64,000 bases of DNA from Lachancea thermotolerans CBS 6340 (lineage: Eukaryota; Ascomycota; Saccharomycetes; Saccharomycetales; Saccharomycetaceae), in NCBI RefSeq assembly GCF_000142805.1, contig NC_013077.1:310001-374000 (forward strand), in the 5' to 3' direction. Under the pieces are notes generated by a model, which ran no database searches, was not told the origin of the DNA, and worked only from the letters and a program-made list of their open reading frames with translations. The stretch's first letter is position 1; each line of letters begins with the position of its first letter. Of this stretch, positions 31,849 through 41,561 are shown in pieces. Made by a program: the position numbers and the translations under genes.

Positions 31849-32559
31849 AAGCGCGGGCGTGTGCGTGCGAGTCTCGTCTAAGATATTCTAACTAGTGCGA
31901 CACCGGCGTCCTGCGTGCGTGTCTGCTACTGTGTGATCGGCGAGAAAAGTGCTGTCGAGCTGCGGAAAGGCTTGTTTCTGCGTGTGAGTTGTACTGCTTA
32001 CCACAAGAAGAGAATCCCGCGCACCAAACCATGACAACTGCTTAGGCGAATCCGCCTGCTTATATACACCTCACCGCCTGCTGCGATTTTGGCTTTGCTT
32101 TGTGTCGCAAAAAACTCCTGTAGCTTCCACATATCCCCAAGCGGCAGCGGTAGTGGTGCTAGGGCGCTAGGGCGTGCTAAGTTCTGCAGGATGAGTTTGA
32201 GCCAAAATGGCGCGCAAACGGGAACTCTGGCGCTGCCGCCCTGGCTCAGGTGCACACGCAGGAACGATCGGGTTTAACCCGTCCTCGAGATCGTTAATTC
32301 CGCGGCACCAGCTGCGGTGAGCAAGTAAGCAGGAAGGCACCTGCGGGCGCGCTCTGCGGTTTGCGCTGGGCGATGAGCAAAAACAAAAAAAAATACCCGA
32401 AACGTCCAAAGTAGGGCCGACAGCTCCGGCGATCCGGACTCGCAGGGGGCTAGAACAGGCGGCGGGCGGTGCGGTCACCGGGGACGGCGATCGGGGTCAC
32501 GTGCCAGGGGTCCGGCGGCCGTCGGCCGCAGGCCGGGGTGTGCGGGTGTTTGGTGCTGG

Positions 32560-32584
32560 CGCTTAGCGCTCGCAGCGCTAAGCG
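32560..32584. repeat. Perfect 11-bp inverted repeat with 3-base loop
   Basis: CGCTTAGCGCT, then CGC, then AGCGCTAAGCG. As RNA or single-stranded DNA it would form a strong hairpin. It lies about 340 bp past the end of the GIP2/PIG2 gene. Confidence 0.8.
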
Positions 32585-32924
32585 GCGTGGGCGCAAGAGA
32601 GGGGTCCGCGGGTGGCTCGCGGCGCGGTGCGTGGGAAGGCCGAGGTCGGGATTGTATGGTTTTGCGGCGTGCGCGCCCGCGGCCGCGATGGGCGCAAATG
32701 TGTCAGTGGCAGATGTCGTTCAGGGTGACCTGGTGCCGCACGGCTTCGGTCACGCGGCGACGGCGGCAGCGGCCGGGGATCTGCGTGCTCGTTAAATGTG
32801 ACGGTTCTTGCGATGCATAGTTTACGTAGCGCGGCTTTGGTGAGGGCGGCGGCAGGCGGCTCCGCGGCCGTTGTGTTCGTCTGGAGTGACCTGGGTGCGG
32901 GCGCCGTTGGCCTGCAACGGCGCC

Positions 32925-34223
32925 TCAGTGTGGCGGCCCGAACGGGTCCGTGAACCCCATGCGCTGGGCCGCGCACACCACGTCCACAACGTAGTTGCGC
33001 CCACCGTTGTTGTCCCAGTGCTCCACGCGCTCGTGCGAGCTCCGTGTCGTGTAGCGGATGCAGAACTCCAGCTTCACCAGGGCGAAGGCGGCCGCGGGCC
33101 CCGCCCGCGGCGCGCGCGGCGCGGCACCGCCGTCGTCGCCCAGTGTCGCCAGGTCGATGACCAGCTTGAAGCGGTCCATGCCCATGCCGGGCAGCACGTC
33201 GTCGCCGCTGCTCTCCCACACGCACTCGACTTCGTGCACAGTGCGCCAGTGGTCGCGCGTGTAGCGCACCACGACCTCTTTGTCGTAGAAAATGTTCTTG
33301 ACCAGGACGTGGCCCACCAGGTAGTGCTGGTCCGCGATCAGCGACAGGTCCTGCAGAAAACAGTAGCTGTTGTGGGCGATGTTCAGGAAGATGTTGGACT
33401 TCAGGCTGCTCTGGTCGTCGTCGCTCAGGGTCGCGAAGTTCTCGCGGTACAGGCCCGGCTTCGTGGCGCCGTCCTTCTCGGCGCCCTTCGAGCGCAGCCG
33501 CTGGTAGCGCTTGCTGCGCCGCAGCCCGCTGCTCATGCGCTTCTCTATCTGCAGGTTCGACATGGTCATGGTAAGGTCCCGGGGCTCCGCGTCGCTGCCG
33601 TCGCTGCGTACGGCCGCGTCGGCTTGTAGTGTAAGCGTGTGCGGGTCCTCGTCCAGGGGGCCTTCCAGCACGTCCTGCGACGCCACGTCCAGCGGCGAGT
33701 CCTCCTGCCAGAAGTACTTGAACTTGACCACGTCGCGCTGGTCGAAGTGCACACTCTTGCTTCTCTGCGGGCCCGGCGGCGGCGCGCCGATCCTCTTGTC
33801 CGGCTCGCGCCCGCTGGGCGTCGCGGGCAGCGACCGCGACCGCTGCGCCAGCTTCAGGTTCGACCGCACCACCTCGCCGGACTTCTTGCGCACCAGCGGC
33901 GGCGGCTCGTTGTCCGCGTCGTCGCCGTCGCCGCTGCTGTTGTAGTAGTAGTTTTCGTTGGCGGGGAAGTAGGGGTTGACCCGCAGCTGCGAGGACACGT
34001 CCCCCGCCACGCTCCCGTCCGCGCTGGCCGGCGTCTGGCTGGAAAAGTAGTCGTCGTGCATCTCGTTCACCTGGACCTTGCCGCGGTTCAGGTCTGTGTT
34101 GCGCCGCAGCGACTCCTCCGCAAACGGCTTGGGCTGCGACACGCGCTGCGGCTTGTGCAGAAACGCAAGCGACCTGTTCATAACATCTCCGTTCGTGTCC
34201 GAAGGCGGCCTCCGGATGTACAT
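32925..34223 (-). CDS. GIP2: Glc7 (PP1) regulatory subunit of Gip2/Pig2 type, glycogen targeting
   Basis: 432 residues (S. cerevisiae Gip2 548, Pig2 538, so this is shorter). The PP1-binding RVxF-type motif KSVHF is at 156-160. A CBM21 carbohydrate-binding domain covers about residues 300-425, with the typical VLVKNIFYDKEVVVRYT and the closing WDNNGGRNY. The N-terminal 140 residues are disordered with Asn/Asp-rich parts. The family brings the phosphatase Glc7 to glycogen synthase. S. cerevisiae keeps both copies of the duplicated pair; here one gene stands for both. The gene is very GC-rich at third codon positions. Confidence 0.93.
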   Translation of the reverse strand: MYIRRPPSDTNGDVMNRSLAFLHKPQRVSQPKPFAEESLRRNTDLNRGKVQVNEMHDDYFSSQTPASADGSVAGDVSSQLRVNPYFPANENYYYNSSGDGDDADNEPPPLVRKKSGEVVRSNLKLAQRSRSLPATPSGREPDKRIGAPPPGPQRSKSVHFDQRDVVKFKYFWQEDSPLDVASQDVLEGPLDEDPHTLTLQADAAVRSDGSDAEPRDLTMTMSNLQIEKRMSSGLRRSKRYQRLRSKGAEKDGATKPGLYRENFATLSDDDQSSLKSNIFLNIAHNSYCFLQDLSLIADQHYLVGHVLVKNIFYDKEVVVRYTRDHWRTVHEVECVWESSGDDVLPGMGMDRFKLVIDLATLGDDGGAAPRAPRAGPAAAFALVKLEFCIRYTTRSSHERVEHWDNNGGRNYVVDVVCAAQRMGFTDPFGPPH

Positions 34224-34617
34224 CTGCTAGCCTCTAAAGTTGCTGCTTCGACAGCTGTTGCTGGAGCTCTTGTGTAGCGGCTGCTATTTATTGAATTGAC
34301 ACCCCGAATCAGCTCGAAGGCGTACCTCTTCCCTGGCCCCTGAAATTGCCCCTCTATTTACAGTCTCAAGTACCCTCCAGCTTTGCTGAAATTGACCTCG
34401 TCCTTCTATTTGTGCTCCTCGCACCGTTGAACTTTTCGCACGCTTTAAGTACCCGATGCCACACCCTTTGTGCCTTTGTTTTATCATGAGACGTGAATGA
34501 GGAGCTCGCTCGATGTTGTCCCGTTAGAAATGATCTGGGCCGTGGATCCACAAGCGAAGCACCCTGAGTACAATTGTACTTTGGAGCCACGCCGGGCACA
34601 TCTCGCCAGGCGCCTCG
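34224..34617. other. Intergenic GIP2-MET30
   Basis: 394 bp carrying the GIP2 promoter and the MET30 3' end. Nothing else recognised. Confidence 0.55.
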
Positions 34618-36594
34618 CTAGTCGAACCGGTGGAGCTTGACGCATCCCAGCTCGTCGCCGCTCACAAACTCTGAGTCTCCGATGCCAACGCATGTGATTG
34701 GAGCGTGATGGCTGTCGAACGTGTGTATGCACTTGCCGCTTTGTAGATCCCAAACCTTGACAGTCTTGTCGTGTGCACCACTGATTATTCTGAAGTTGTC
34801 GGCAGCGATGTCCCAGATCCCTTCAAGATGGCCGAAGTGCGTTCTGACACATTTTCCAGTGCGCACGTCCCACAATTTTATGGTGTTGTCAAGTGAACAG
34901 GACAGCAGGTGGGATGGATACGGCAGTGAGTCGTCGAGAGGCGCCAGCTGGCCCTCGGAAGGGTCGTTGGCTGCCGGTTCGTCGTTCCGCTGCGCCTCAC
35001 TTGCAGGGTCTGTAACCAGGTTCTCGGTGTCCAAAATATTGAGAGGAAGGACTTTCTGGACCTGCCCGACGTGCCCGCGGAACACCTTCAGGCATGTGTT
35101 GGAGCGAATGTCCCACATACGGATGGTGGTGTCGTCGCTGCCGCTGAAGCACGTGAAACTCTTGGGGTGCAGCTTCACGCAGCCCACCCACTCGGAGTGG
35201 CCGCGCAGCGTGTAGCAAGTTCGGGACTCCACGTGCCACATCTTAACCGTTTTGTCGGCGGAACCCGACACAATGATCTTCTTGTAGGAGTCCACGCTCA
35301 AAACGCTATCAGAGTGCCCGCGGTAGGTGGAGACGCACGCGCCCGTGACGTAATTCCACACACGGATAGTGCGGTCCAAGGACCCGGTAATCAGTTTCTG
35401 GTCGTCGAAATACAGTGTTTTCACGCCGTCGCGGTGGCCTGTAAGCCGTCTTACCAGCTTCCCTGTAGCCAGGTCCCAGATGGCAACTGTTGAATCGTAG
35501 GAGCCAGTGAACAGCAGGCGGTAGTTGAATTGTAACGTCAGAACGCCGTCCATGTGTCCCTTGAAGTCCTGAATATGGGCAGCGCCCTTTCGCCAGTTAG
35601 ACTCGACCTTAAACCTTTCGCGGTAGATGACTTTCCAGGGCCGGGTTTTCCTATGCCCCCCTGAGGCCGCCGCCGTCGCGCAGGCGTCTTTCGGATCTGA
35701 CTTCTGCTCTGTGGAGTCGATGAAGCGCGCGCGCTTCATATGCAAAAGAGGCAAGCCCCATCCACAGTTAGGGCACTTGCGGTCGATATGCTGCTGGCAC
35801 ATGTGGTACCATACTTTGTCGTCGTCTGCCAGCTGTTTCCACCGCCGGCACACTCTTGCTGCATTGCAAAGACTCTCGCAGTCTAAATACCCCAGGATCT
35901 TGAGTGAAACCTCCTCGGGCAGTGTGCTAATAAAATCGATTTTTATCATATTCTGGACCTCGGAAGCCACGAATGACAGCTGAGGAAAACAGCAGTTTGT
36001 CAGCATCCCCTCGAGGAGCAGTTTGCGCATCTTGTCGTTACAACTTGTGAATGTGCTCAGCACGTTTTGAACTTGTCGCTGTTCTTCGGGTTCTAGCTTC
36101 TCGATCTTGCGTTGAAGCAGGGAGTGTCGCTGCTGGTCTTGCTTGCGACACGCTGTGTGTGTGGGGGACTGTTGAATATCCGGGTTGTGACGGTAGCAGA
36201 ATCGCAGGAAGTTGTACTGCGGCAGCCCGCGCCTGCGTTTGTTCACATTCTGGGCCGAAGCCTCAGAGGATACCTCCGCAGTGCTTGGCTGGTCCTCCTC
36301 GTATTCTTCCAGGCCCCGCTTCCCATTAAGCCTGCCGCTCGCCACAACACTGCTATTTGCAGCGTCTGGGGCCTCCTCTTTGGCATGCATATTTGTACTT
36401 TGTGTTGATCTAACTTCGGGTTTGATAAGAGCACCCATTTGATTTGGAAACTCCTCTAACATGACCGTCAACTTTCTCCTTCTTCTCCAAGGTAAACTTT
36501 CGAGCTTCTTGATCCCCTTAATACATGTACCGATGTGCTTATCTTCAACTGTAATGGTGGTTTTGTTCGATGCGCTGTGGTTTGATTGAGACAT
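34618..36594 (-). CDS. MET30: F-box/WD40 subunit Met30 of SCF ubiquitin ligase
   Basis: 658 residues from the first ATG at 36592-36594 (S. cerevisiae 640); open sequence upstream lacks an ATG and overlaps a Cbf1 site. Residues 124-150 contain the conserved LPQYNFLRFCYRHNPDI. The F-box is at about 220-267 (STLPEEVSLKILGYLDCESL). The linker with CPNCGWGLPLLHMKRAR follows, then eight WD repeats to the end (for example GHMDGVLTLQFN, GHRDGVKTLYFD, GHSDSVLSVD). SCF-Met30 ubiquitinates Met4 and so shuts off sulfur assimilation, and it also senses cadmium. Upstream Met31/32 and Cbf1 sites suggest feedback by Met4. Confidence 0.97.
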   Translation of the reverse strand: MSQSNHSASNKTTITVEDKHIGTCIKGIKKLESLPWRRRRKLTVMLEEFPNQMGALIKPEVRSTQSTNMHAKEEAPDAANSSVVASGRLNGKRGLEEYEEDQPSTAEVSSEASAQNVNKRRRGLPQYNFLRFCYRHNPDIQQSPTHTACRKQDQQRHSLLQRKIEKLEPEEQRQVQNVLSTFTSCNDKMRKLLLEGMLTNCCFPQLSFVASEVQNMIKIDFISTLPEEVSLKILGYLDCESLCNAARVCRRWKQLADDDKVWYHMCQQHIDRKCPNCGWGLPLLHMKRARFIDSTEQKSDPKDACATAAASGGHRKTRPWKVIYRERFKVESNWRKGAAHIQDFKGHMDGVLTLQFNYRLLFTGSYDSTVAIWDLATGKLVRRLTGHRDGVKTLYFDDQKLITGSLDRTIRVWNYVTGACVSTYRGHSDSVLSVDSYKKIIVSGSADKTVKMWHVESRTCYTLRGHSEWVGCVKLHPKSFTCFSGSDDTTIRMWDIRSNTCLKVFRGHVGQVQKVLPLNILDTENLVTDPASEAQRNDEPAANDPSEGQLAPLDDSLPYPSHLLSCSLDNTIKLWDVRTGKCVRTHFGHLEGIWDIAADNFRIISGAHDKTVKVWDLQSGKCIHTFDSHHAPITCVGIGDSEFVSGDELGCVKLHRFD

Positions 36595-36614
36595 GTCAAT
36601 TTTCGGCGCTAGTA

Positions 36615-36622
36615 TCACGTGA
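36615..36622. promoter_or_regulatory. Cbf1-type site TCACGTGA upstream of MET30
   Basis: A palindromic TCACGTGA lies 21 bp before the MET30 ATG. Cbf1 recruits Met4 to such sites. Confidence 0.6.
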
Positions 36623-36801
36623 AATTGAAGATTCTGCAGTGTGGCATTTTCCGTGAAACAAGCTTTGAATAGCAGTCGCGATGCGACGACAGTATAACGA
36701 ATACGTTCTGGGTACGAAGGCAACGTGCTAAATAACAATAAGCTGTGAAGACCTTAATGCCACTTGTCTCGGGTCTTACCGAACCCTTTTTCTACGCTTT
36801 T

Positions 36802-36810
36802 AAACTGTGG
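36802..36810. promoter_or_regulatory. Met31/Met32-type site AAACTGTGG upstream of MET30
   Basis: An exact match to the Met31/32 element AAACTGTGG, 208 bp before the MET30 ATG. Together with the Cbf1 site it makes a standard Met4-responsive promoter. Confidence 0.65.
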
Positions 36811-37040
36811 TTCCTGGGGTTGGGGGTTTACGGGGACAATAAACTAAGGAGTATGGATCTAACATAGGCGCGATACGATAACCTTTGCGATTACGGGGTC
36901 ATAACCAGTCGTTTCTGAGTTTGGTTGTCATTGCGTGGCATTTTGTGTCTTTTTCAAAGTATTTACATCACGGGTTACTGAATGTTCATAACAAGCTTCG
37001 AAACTTTAATTACTTAATTGTTTTCTACGCATCTATCAAG

Positions 37041-38000
37041 TTACACACGGCAGTTGGAAATCTCAAACACCATGATGTCGGCAGCGCCGTTCTTCTTCAG
37101 GTCGTCCATGATCGTACCCTTCTGCTTCCTGTCAATCATGGCAGAAACAGCAACCCAGCCCTCGTCGTCTATCTTCGAGATGGTAGGGGCTCTTCTTCCT
37201 GGCGTGATCTTGAGGACCTGAGGTAGACAAGACACAGGCACGTTGTAGTTACACGAAACGTATTTTTGAGCAGTCATCACACCTTCAATTCTGGACTTGA
37301 TTGTCTGTAAAAGCTCAGTGTCGCCCTTAGGGTTCTTGGACTCTATCAAGTGTGCGCTGGTCTCCAACACGGTGGCAATGTCCTTAAGACCTGCAGCACG
37401 CATGGTCTCGCCGGATTCGACCAAGTCGACTATGGCGTCGGCAATACCTAGCGCGCAAGAAGCCTCGACGGAGCCGCCGACGTATCTGATTTTAGTGGTG
37501 ATCTGGTCGATTGGCACGCCTTCGAGTTCGGCGAAGTATTCCTTGGTCAGCTGGGTGAAACTGGACACGATTGTCTTGCCGATCAGCTGTTCTGGCTTTT
37601 GGTAAGGCCCCGCCTCAGGAACCTGCACTTGAAGCTTGCAAGCGCCGAACTGCAGGTCCATTGGCAACAGGACATCGACTTGCGACTCCTTCACCTGGTC
37701 CACGCCCGTGATACCCAAATCACACTTACCTTCGCCTACAAACATAGGAATGTCGGCAGCGGGCAGGAAGATCAAGGCGATAGGCATGTTGGTGGAAAGA
37801 GCAATATCTAGTCTCTGGGAGCGGTGGAATCTGATGTCAGATCCTTTCAGGATCGAAACTGCCTTTTCATACAGACGGCCCTCTGCACGCGTACGTTTGT
37901 TAGTCATATACACCGGGAAATCGAGTTCAACTCACAATTTTTTCATACTCTTAGGGATCGCAAACAATAGTCTGTCGTTCAAGTGGTTAACTAAATCCAT
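37041..38000 (-). CDS. HIS1: ATP phosphoribosyltransferase His1, two exons
   Basis: Exon 1 is 37949-38000 (52 nt) and exon 2 is 37041-37882, giving 297 residues, exactly the S. cerevisiae length. Exon 1 reads MDLVNHLNDRLLFAIPK and splicing restores the conserved IPKKGRLYEKAVSIL. Without the intron the protein would lack this N-terminus or hit a stop five codons past the exon. The rest has the catalytic ADIPMFVGEGKCDLGITGVD and the C-terminal histidine-binding regulatory domain (GRRAPTISKI). It catalyses the first step of histidine synthesis in the cytosol. A Gcn4-like AGACTCAT lies 71 bp upstream. In S. cerevisiae, as I recall, HIS1 has no intron. Confidence 0.95.
37883..37948 (-). other. 66-nt spliceosomal intron in HIS1
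   Basis: On the minus strand it starts GTATGA and ends GCAG. A branch-point-like GACTAAC (six of seven bases of TACTAAC) lies 17 nt before the 3' splice site. It interrupts a lysine codon (A|AG) at the point where S. cerevisiae His1 reads IPKKGRLYEK. Confidence 0.9.
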
Positions 38001-38895
38001 GATAGTATTGATGGATACGGAGTTGAGCGACTGCGTTGATCGAGCGTGCTAGTTTTCGACAGCTTGGATAAGACTCATCAAAAAAATGACAATTAGTGCA
38101 AAGTGATATCAAATTTTTTTCATATCGAAATGCGTGGGGATATTACAGATACCTAAGGGCTTGTATCACGGAGGGATTACTGGCACCACCTGCTAGACCC
38201 AAAACGACCCAACGCTGTTTCATGAAATAGCGTTTGGCCGGTATTGCGTGCCATGAATCGCAGGCTTAAATGATGTGGACCGAGTTGCAGGCTTCGGTGC
38301 CGTATTTGGAGCCCTGAAGAATCATCTAATGGGCAGCGCCGTGCTACATACCCGGCGAGGCTCATTTCGCATGGAAAGGCCCGGTAATAGCACTAATGAC
38401 ATAATCAAAAATGCCTCAACCGTCAAGAACGAGGATATAATTCGCTTTCAAAACTGTATCTCACCACGTGACATATATTGATGACATACGCAAGGTGTTG
38501 ATCTCACTGAAGACGGCAATAGTTCCTTAAATTAGCCCGCGTGGGGAAAATAAAGGCCTCCGATGAGCTTCCACAGACTAGATCTTGAAGAACTTTAGCT
38601 TGTAGGACTAGGATATACTGGTTTTGAACGCAGCCAGATTAGGACATCGGCAAGCTTTAGCCGGTTTTTTTAACGGGATAACGAAAAAGTGTAGGCATCG
38701 GAGGGTGGCCAGATCTTCGGGTAATCCAGGAATTGTATCGTAAGAGGTCCGGAAGAGTATTTCTGTTACGGGATTTTCTAGTCTAGAGAACCCGAAAAAG
38801 CTCCATATTCCAATAGCTCTAAGACCTGCAAACTCATAACAGCGCCGGTGCCAGTCTCTGTTTTGAAGTAGCGACGCCCATACAACGCCCTGGAG
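38001..38895. other. Divergent intergenic HIS1/SYG1
   Basis: 895 bp. It holds a Gcn4-like AGACTCAT (38071-38078) for HIS1 and a CACGTGAC (38465-38472). A 101-codon minus frame (38608-38913) overlaps the SYG1 start and is not supported. A TGATGA/CTGA pair near 38481-38515 is too close for a box C/D snoRNA. Confidence 0.5.
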
Positions 38896-41466
38896 ATGAA
38901 ATTTGCAGAGCATCTTCGCGAGTCCGCGGTTCCAGAATGGATCGACAAGTACATCGACTACAAGAAAGGCAAGAAGAAGATCAAGGCGTGCAGAAACACG
39001 ATCGCTGCCAGCGAGGTGCTGGTCAACAATGTTTCGACCACAAACAGTGTAGCAATGTACCGGGACTCCTCCTCCAGCTCGCGGTACAACTCTCAGAACG
39101 TCTACTCACCCGTGCAGCGCCGGTTCGTGCAGGAGTTCATCGACAAGTGGGTTATAGACCAGGAGCTTGAGAAGTGCAATGACTTCTACCTTTGGGAGTT
39201 CAAGCGTTGCAGCAGGCGCTTCGCGATTTTGCGTGAGCAGATCGAAAGGTTCGAAGCCCACCGGACACAACTCACGGTCACTGAATCCGACCCAAAATAT
39301 TACGGCGCAGTGGACCGCGATGAGCGCGTGGTCCCCGCTAAAAGCCGTAAGAGATCATCATGGGCTACCCGGACATTCAGGACCCTGCAAGATTTGGAGC
39401 TGATCCCATCATTACCTTCATTGAAACCCTTCAAGCAGCTCTTTCTCAATGAGCCAGACACCAATAGTCTTTCTGTCGGTTACGGCGATACGTTTGCTCC
39501 CTCTTCCCTAACGACAAACCAAATTCAGCACCGTCTTTCTGATGCCTTGATCGAGTTCTACCTGCTTGTGCAGCTCATCAAAAACTACAGGGACATTAAC
39601 GTCACGGGCTTTCGGAAGATTGTTAAAAAGTTCGATAAATCCTGTGGCACTCGTGAGCTGTTTTCTTTCATAGAGTATGCCAAATCTTCTTATCCGCTAT
39701 TCCAGCACGCAGAAGCTAATGCTAGAATGGTCGCGCAGCAAATCCACGACTCTGTTGCAACAAGGACTTCCGCTGCTTCTTCGAACGACCCTAATTTTGA
39801 AGACCCTTTAGTGGTATGGGAGCACGAGGTGACGACATGGTATACCGACGTTTTGTCCAGCTCCGCCAAGGACCGCAAACGGAAGATCGAAAGAATCAAG
39901 AACTTATCGCTGGAGTATTCCTTAAATGAGCAGAAAGTCCATCGTTTCAACAAGTCCATACTTCAGGTTTTTGTGGGCGGTGTCCTCATGGGTGGTTCTT
40001 TAACTTTGGTTGCGTATACCTTATGGGTTGGATTCAAAGCACCAAGCTCTTCTAAAATACACCACATTTTGTTGCCATTGTGGGGTGGCTGGTACATGGT
40101 TTTTTTGATCACCTTCCTCTTTTTACTGAACTGCTTTATATGGCACAGAAGCAATGTCAATTACAGATTTATTATGTTCGGAGAAATGCATTCGCGACGG
40201 GGTGCCGTGCTTTTCAACAATGACTTTTCAACAACCCAAATCCCAATTCTGTTCTACTTCGCTAGTGTTTTGGCTTTTCCTATGACGTTACTCGGCGCGC
40301 TCAGTTTTTATGAAAATGCGTTAGACCCTTTTGCTATCATTTGGATAGTGCTAGTGTCAGTTCTCTTTTTCTTACCTTTGTTTGGTAAAACTCCGTACCT
40401 GAACCTTCCTTACTGGAATAAACTCACCAAGTCAGTTCGCTGGATCCTTGTTTCCTTTGTGAGGCTAATATTTTCGGGATTTTATCCGGTTCAGTTTGGT
40501 GACTTCTTCTTGGGCGATATTTTCTGTTCGCTCACATATTCACTGGCTGACATTGCTATGTTTTTCTGCATATACTCTCCAACACCGAATGGAATGTGCG
40601 GCTCTTCGCACTCCAAGGCAATGGGCGCTATGACTTGCTTGCCAAACTTTTGGAGATTTATGCAGTGTCTTAGAAGATTCTCGGATTCAGGTGATTGGTT
40701 TCCACATCTTGTGAATGGTGTTAAATATAGCATGAGCGTTCTCTATTACGCGTCCCTTTGTGCATACCGCATAGGCCATACTCGCAATAGAAGAAACGTC
40801 TTCATAATCTTCGCTACATTGAATGCCACATGTACTGCGATATGGGATATTATTATGGATTGGTCGCTTTTACAACCTGGCTCGAAGAACTGGCTTTTGA
40901 GAGATGACTTATACCTTGCAGGAAGAAAAAACTGGAAAACAGGAGCCTACTCAAGAAAACGCAAATCAGTATATTATTTGGCCATGGTATGGGACGTGTC
41001 CATGAGATTTCAGTGGATTGTTTACGCGATAGCACCCGACACAATTCAACAAAGTGCAATCACTTCTTTGGTTCTAGCAGTATTAGAAGTGGGAAGACGT
41101 TTTGTTTGGATCATATTTCGTGTTGAGAATGAACATGTCGCAAATGTGCACTTATTCAAAGTCTCAGGCGAAGCCACTCTTCCTTTCCCTAGCACCGTTG
41201 AAGGAGATGTTGAAACAGAGGGATCAATCGCAAGCAACCATTATGCAATGTCAGAAGTCAGCTACCCTGCTATGCCTTCCCCTACTCCAATGTACAGAGG
41301 TGAATCTCTCCAGAAATCTACTGGTTCCAACGGTCTATTGAGAACTCTCAGCAGCTCTATACCATGGGCACATGCTCAAGATTTCCAGAGGCCAAGGGGG
41401 TTTTCTATCGTAGATCATAGCCACGAAAGCGACGCAAGCGAAAGTGAAGCTGAAAGCATGTTATAA
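38896..41466 (+). CDS. SYG1: Syg1-like SPX-EXS membrane protein
   Basis: 856 residues (S. cerevisiae 902). The SPX domain spans residues 1-320 (MKFAEHLRESAVPEWIDKYI; later IKNYRDINVTGFRKIVKKFD, with basic inositol-phosphate-binding residues). About ten hydrophobic segments cover residues 350-760, including the EXS domain (RMTFS-type region around VRRFVWIIFRVENEH). The tail is Ser-rich. Syg1 is the yeast relative of XPR1, a phosphate exporter regulated by inositol pyrophosphates; in S. cerevisiae it was found as a suppressor of G-alpha loss. Plasma-membrane location is inferred. It converges on NEO1 with 95 bp between. Confidence 0.95.
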   Translation: MKFAEHLRESAVPEWIDKYIDYKKGKKKIKACRNTIAASEVLVNNVSTTNSVAMYRDSSSSSRYNSQNVYSPVQRRFVQEFIDKWVIDQELEKCNDFYLWEFKRCSRRFAILREQIERFEAHRTQLTVTESDPKYYGAVDRDERVVPAKSRKRSSWATRTFRTLQDLELIPSLPSLKPFKQLFLNEPDTNSLSVGYGDTFAPSSLTTNQIQHRLSDALIEFYLLVQLIKNYRDINVTGFRKIVKKFDKSCGTRELFSFIEYAKSSYPLFQHAEANARMVAQQIHDSVATRTSAASSNDPNFEDPLVVWEHEVTTWYTDVLSSSAKDRKRKIERIKNLSLEYSLNEQKVHRFNKSILQVFVGGVLMGGSLTLVAYTLWVGFKAPSSSKIHHILLPLWGGWYMVFLITFLFLLNCFIWHRSNVNYRFIMFGEMHSRRGAVLFNNDFSTTQIPILFYFASVLAFPMTLLGALSFYENALDPFAIIWIVLVSVLFFLPLFGKTPYLNLPYWNKLTKSVRWILVSFVRLIFSGFYPVQFGDFFLGDIFCSLTYSLADIAMFFCIYSPTPNGMCGSSHSKAMGAMTCLPNFWRFMQCLRRFSDSGDWFPHLVNGVKYSMSVLYYASLCAYRIGHTRNRRNVFIIFATLNATCTAIWDIIMDWSLLQPGSKNWLLRDDLYLAGRKNWKTGAYSRKRKSVYYLAMVWDVSMRFQWIVYAIAPDTIQQSAITSLVLAVLEVGRRFVWIIFRVENEHVANVHLFKVSGEATLPFPSTVEGDVETEGSIASNHYAMSEVSYPAMPSPTPMYRGESLQKSTGSNGLLRTLSSSIPWAHAQDFQRPRGFSIVDHSHESDASESEAESML

Positions 41467-41561
41467 GCAAAAGCGCATCCAAATGAAATGGTGCAGCTTT
41501 TTCTTAGAAGGCAATAAAATATATGAGTGGGACGCTTTTTATTTTGAAATTGTCTATTTAG

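Larger units (their letters stand above)
31827..32924. other. GC-rich intergenic region upstream of the microprotein gene
   Basis: 1.1 kb, strongly GC-rich from 32150 onward. It holds the TG microsatellite, a CACGTG at about 32498 and an 11-bp perfect inverted repeat (32560-32584). Open frames of 100-200 codons here are the by-product of high GC and have no family resemblance. Confidence 0.5.
36595..37040. other. Intergenic MET30-HIS1
   Basis: 446 bp holding the MET30 promoter (sites listed separately) and the HIS1 3' end. Confidence 0.55.

Noticed and set aside
34284-34753. Minus-strand frames downstream of MET30
   Set aside because: Overlap the 3' part of MET30 or the GIP2 upstream region, with no conserved content.
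38465-38472. CACGTGAC as a possible centromere element CDEI
   Set aside because: No adjacent 80-bp AT-rich CDEII and no CDEIII-like sequence; gene order also argues against a centromere here.
38481-38515. TGATGA ... CTGA pair resembling boxes C and D of a snoRNA
   Set aside because: Only about 32 nt apart, no terminal stem and no convincing outer D box.
38608-38913. 101-codon minus-strand open frame overlapping the SYG1 start
   Set aside because: Overlaps a conserved SPX start, no family resemblance.
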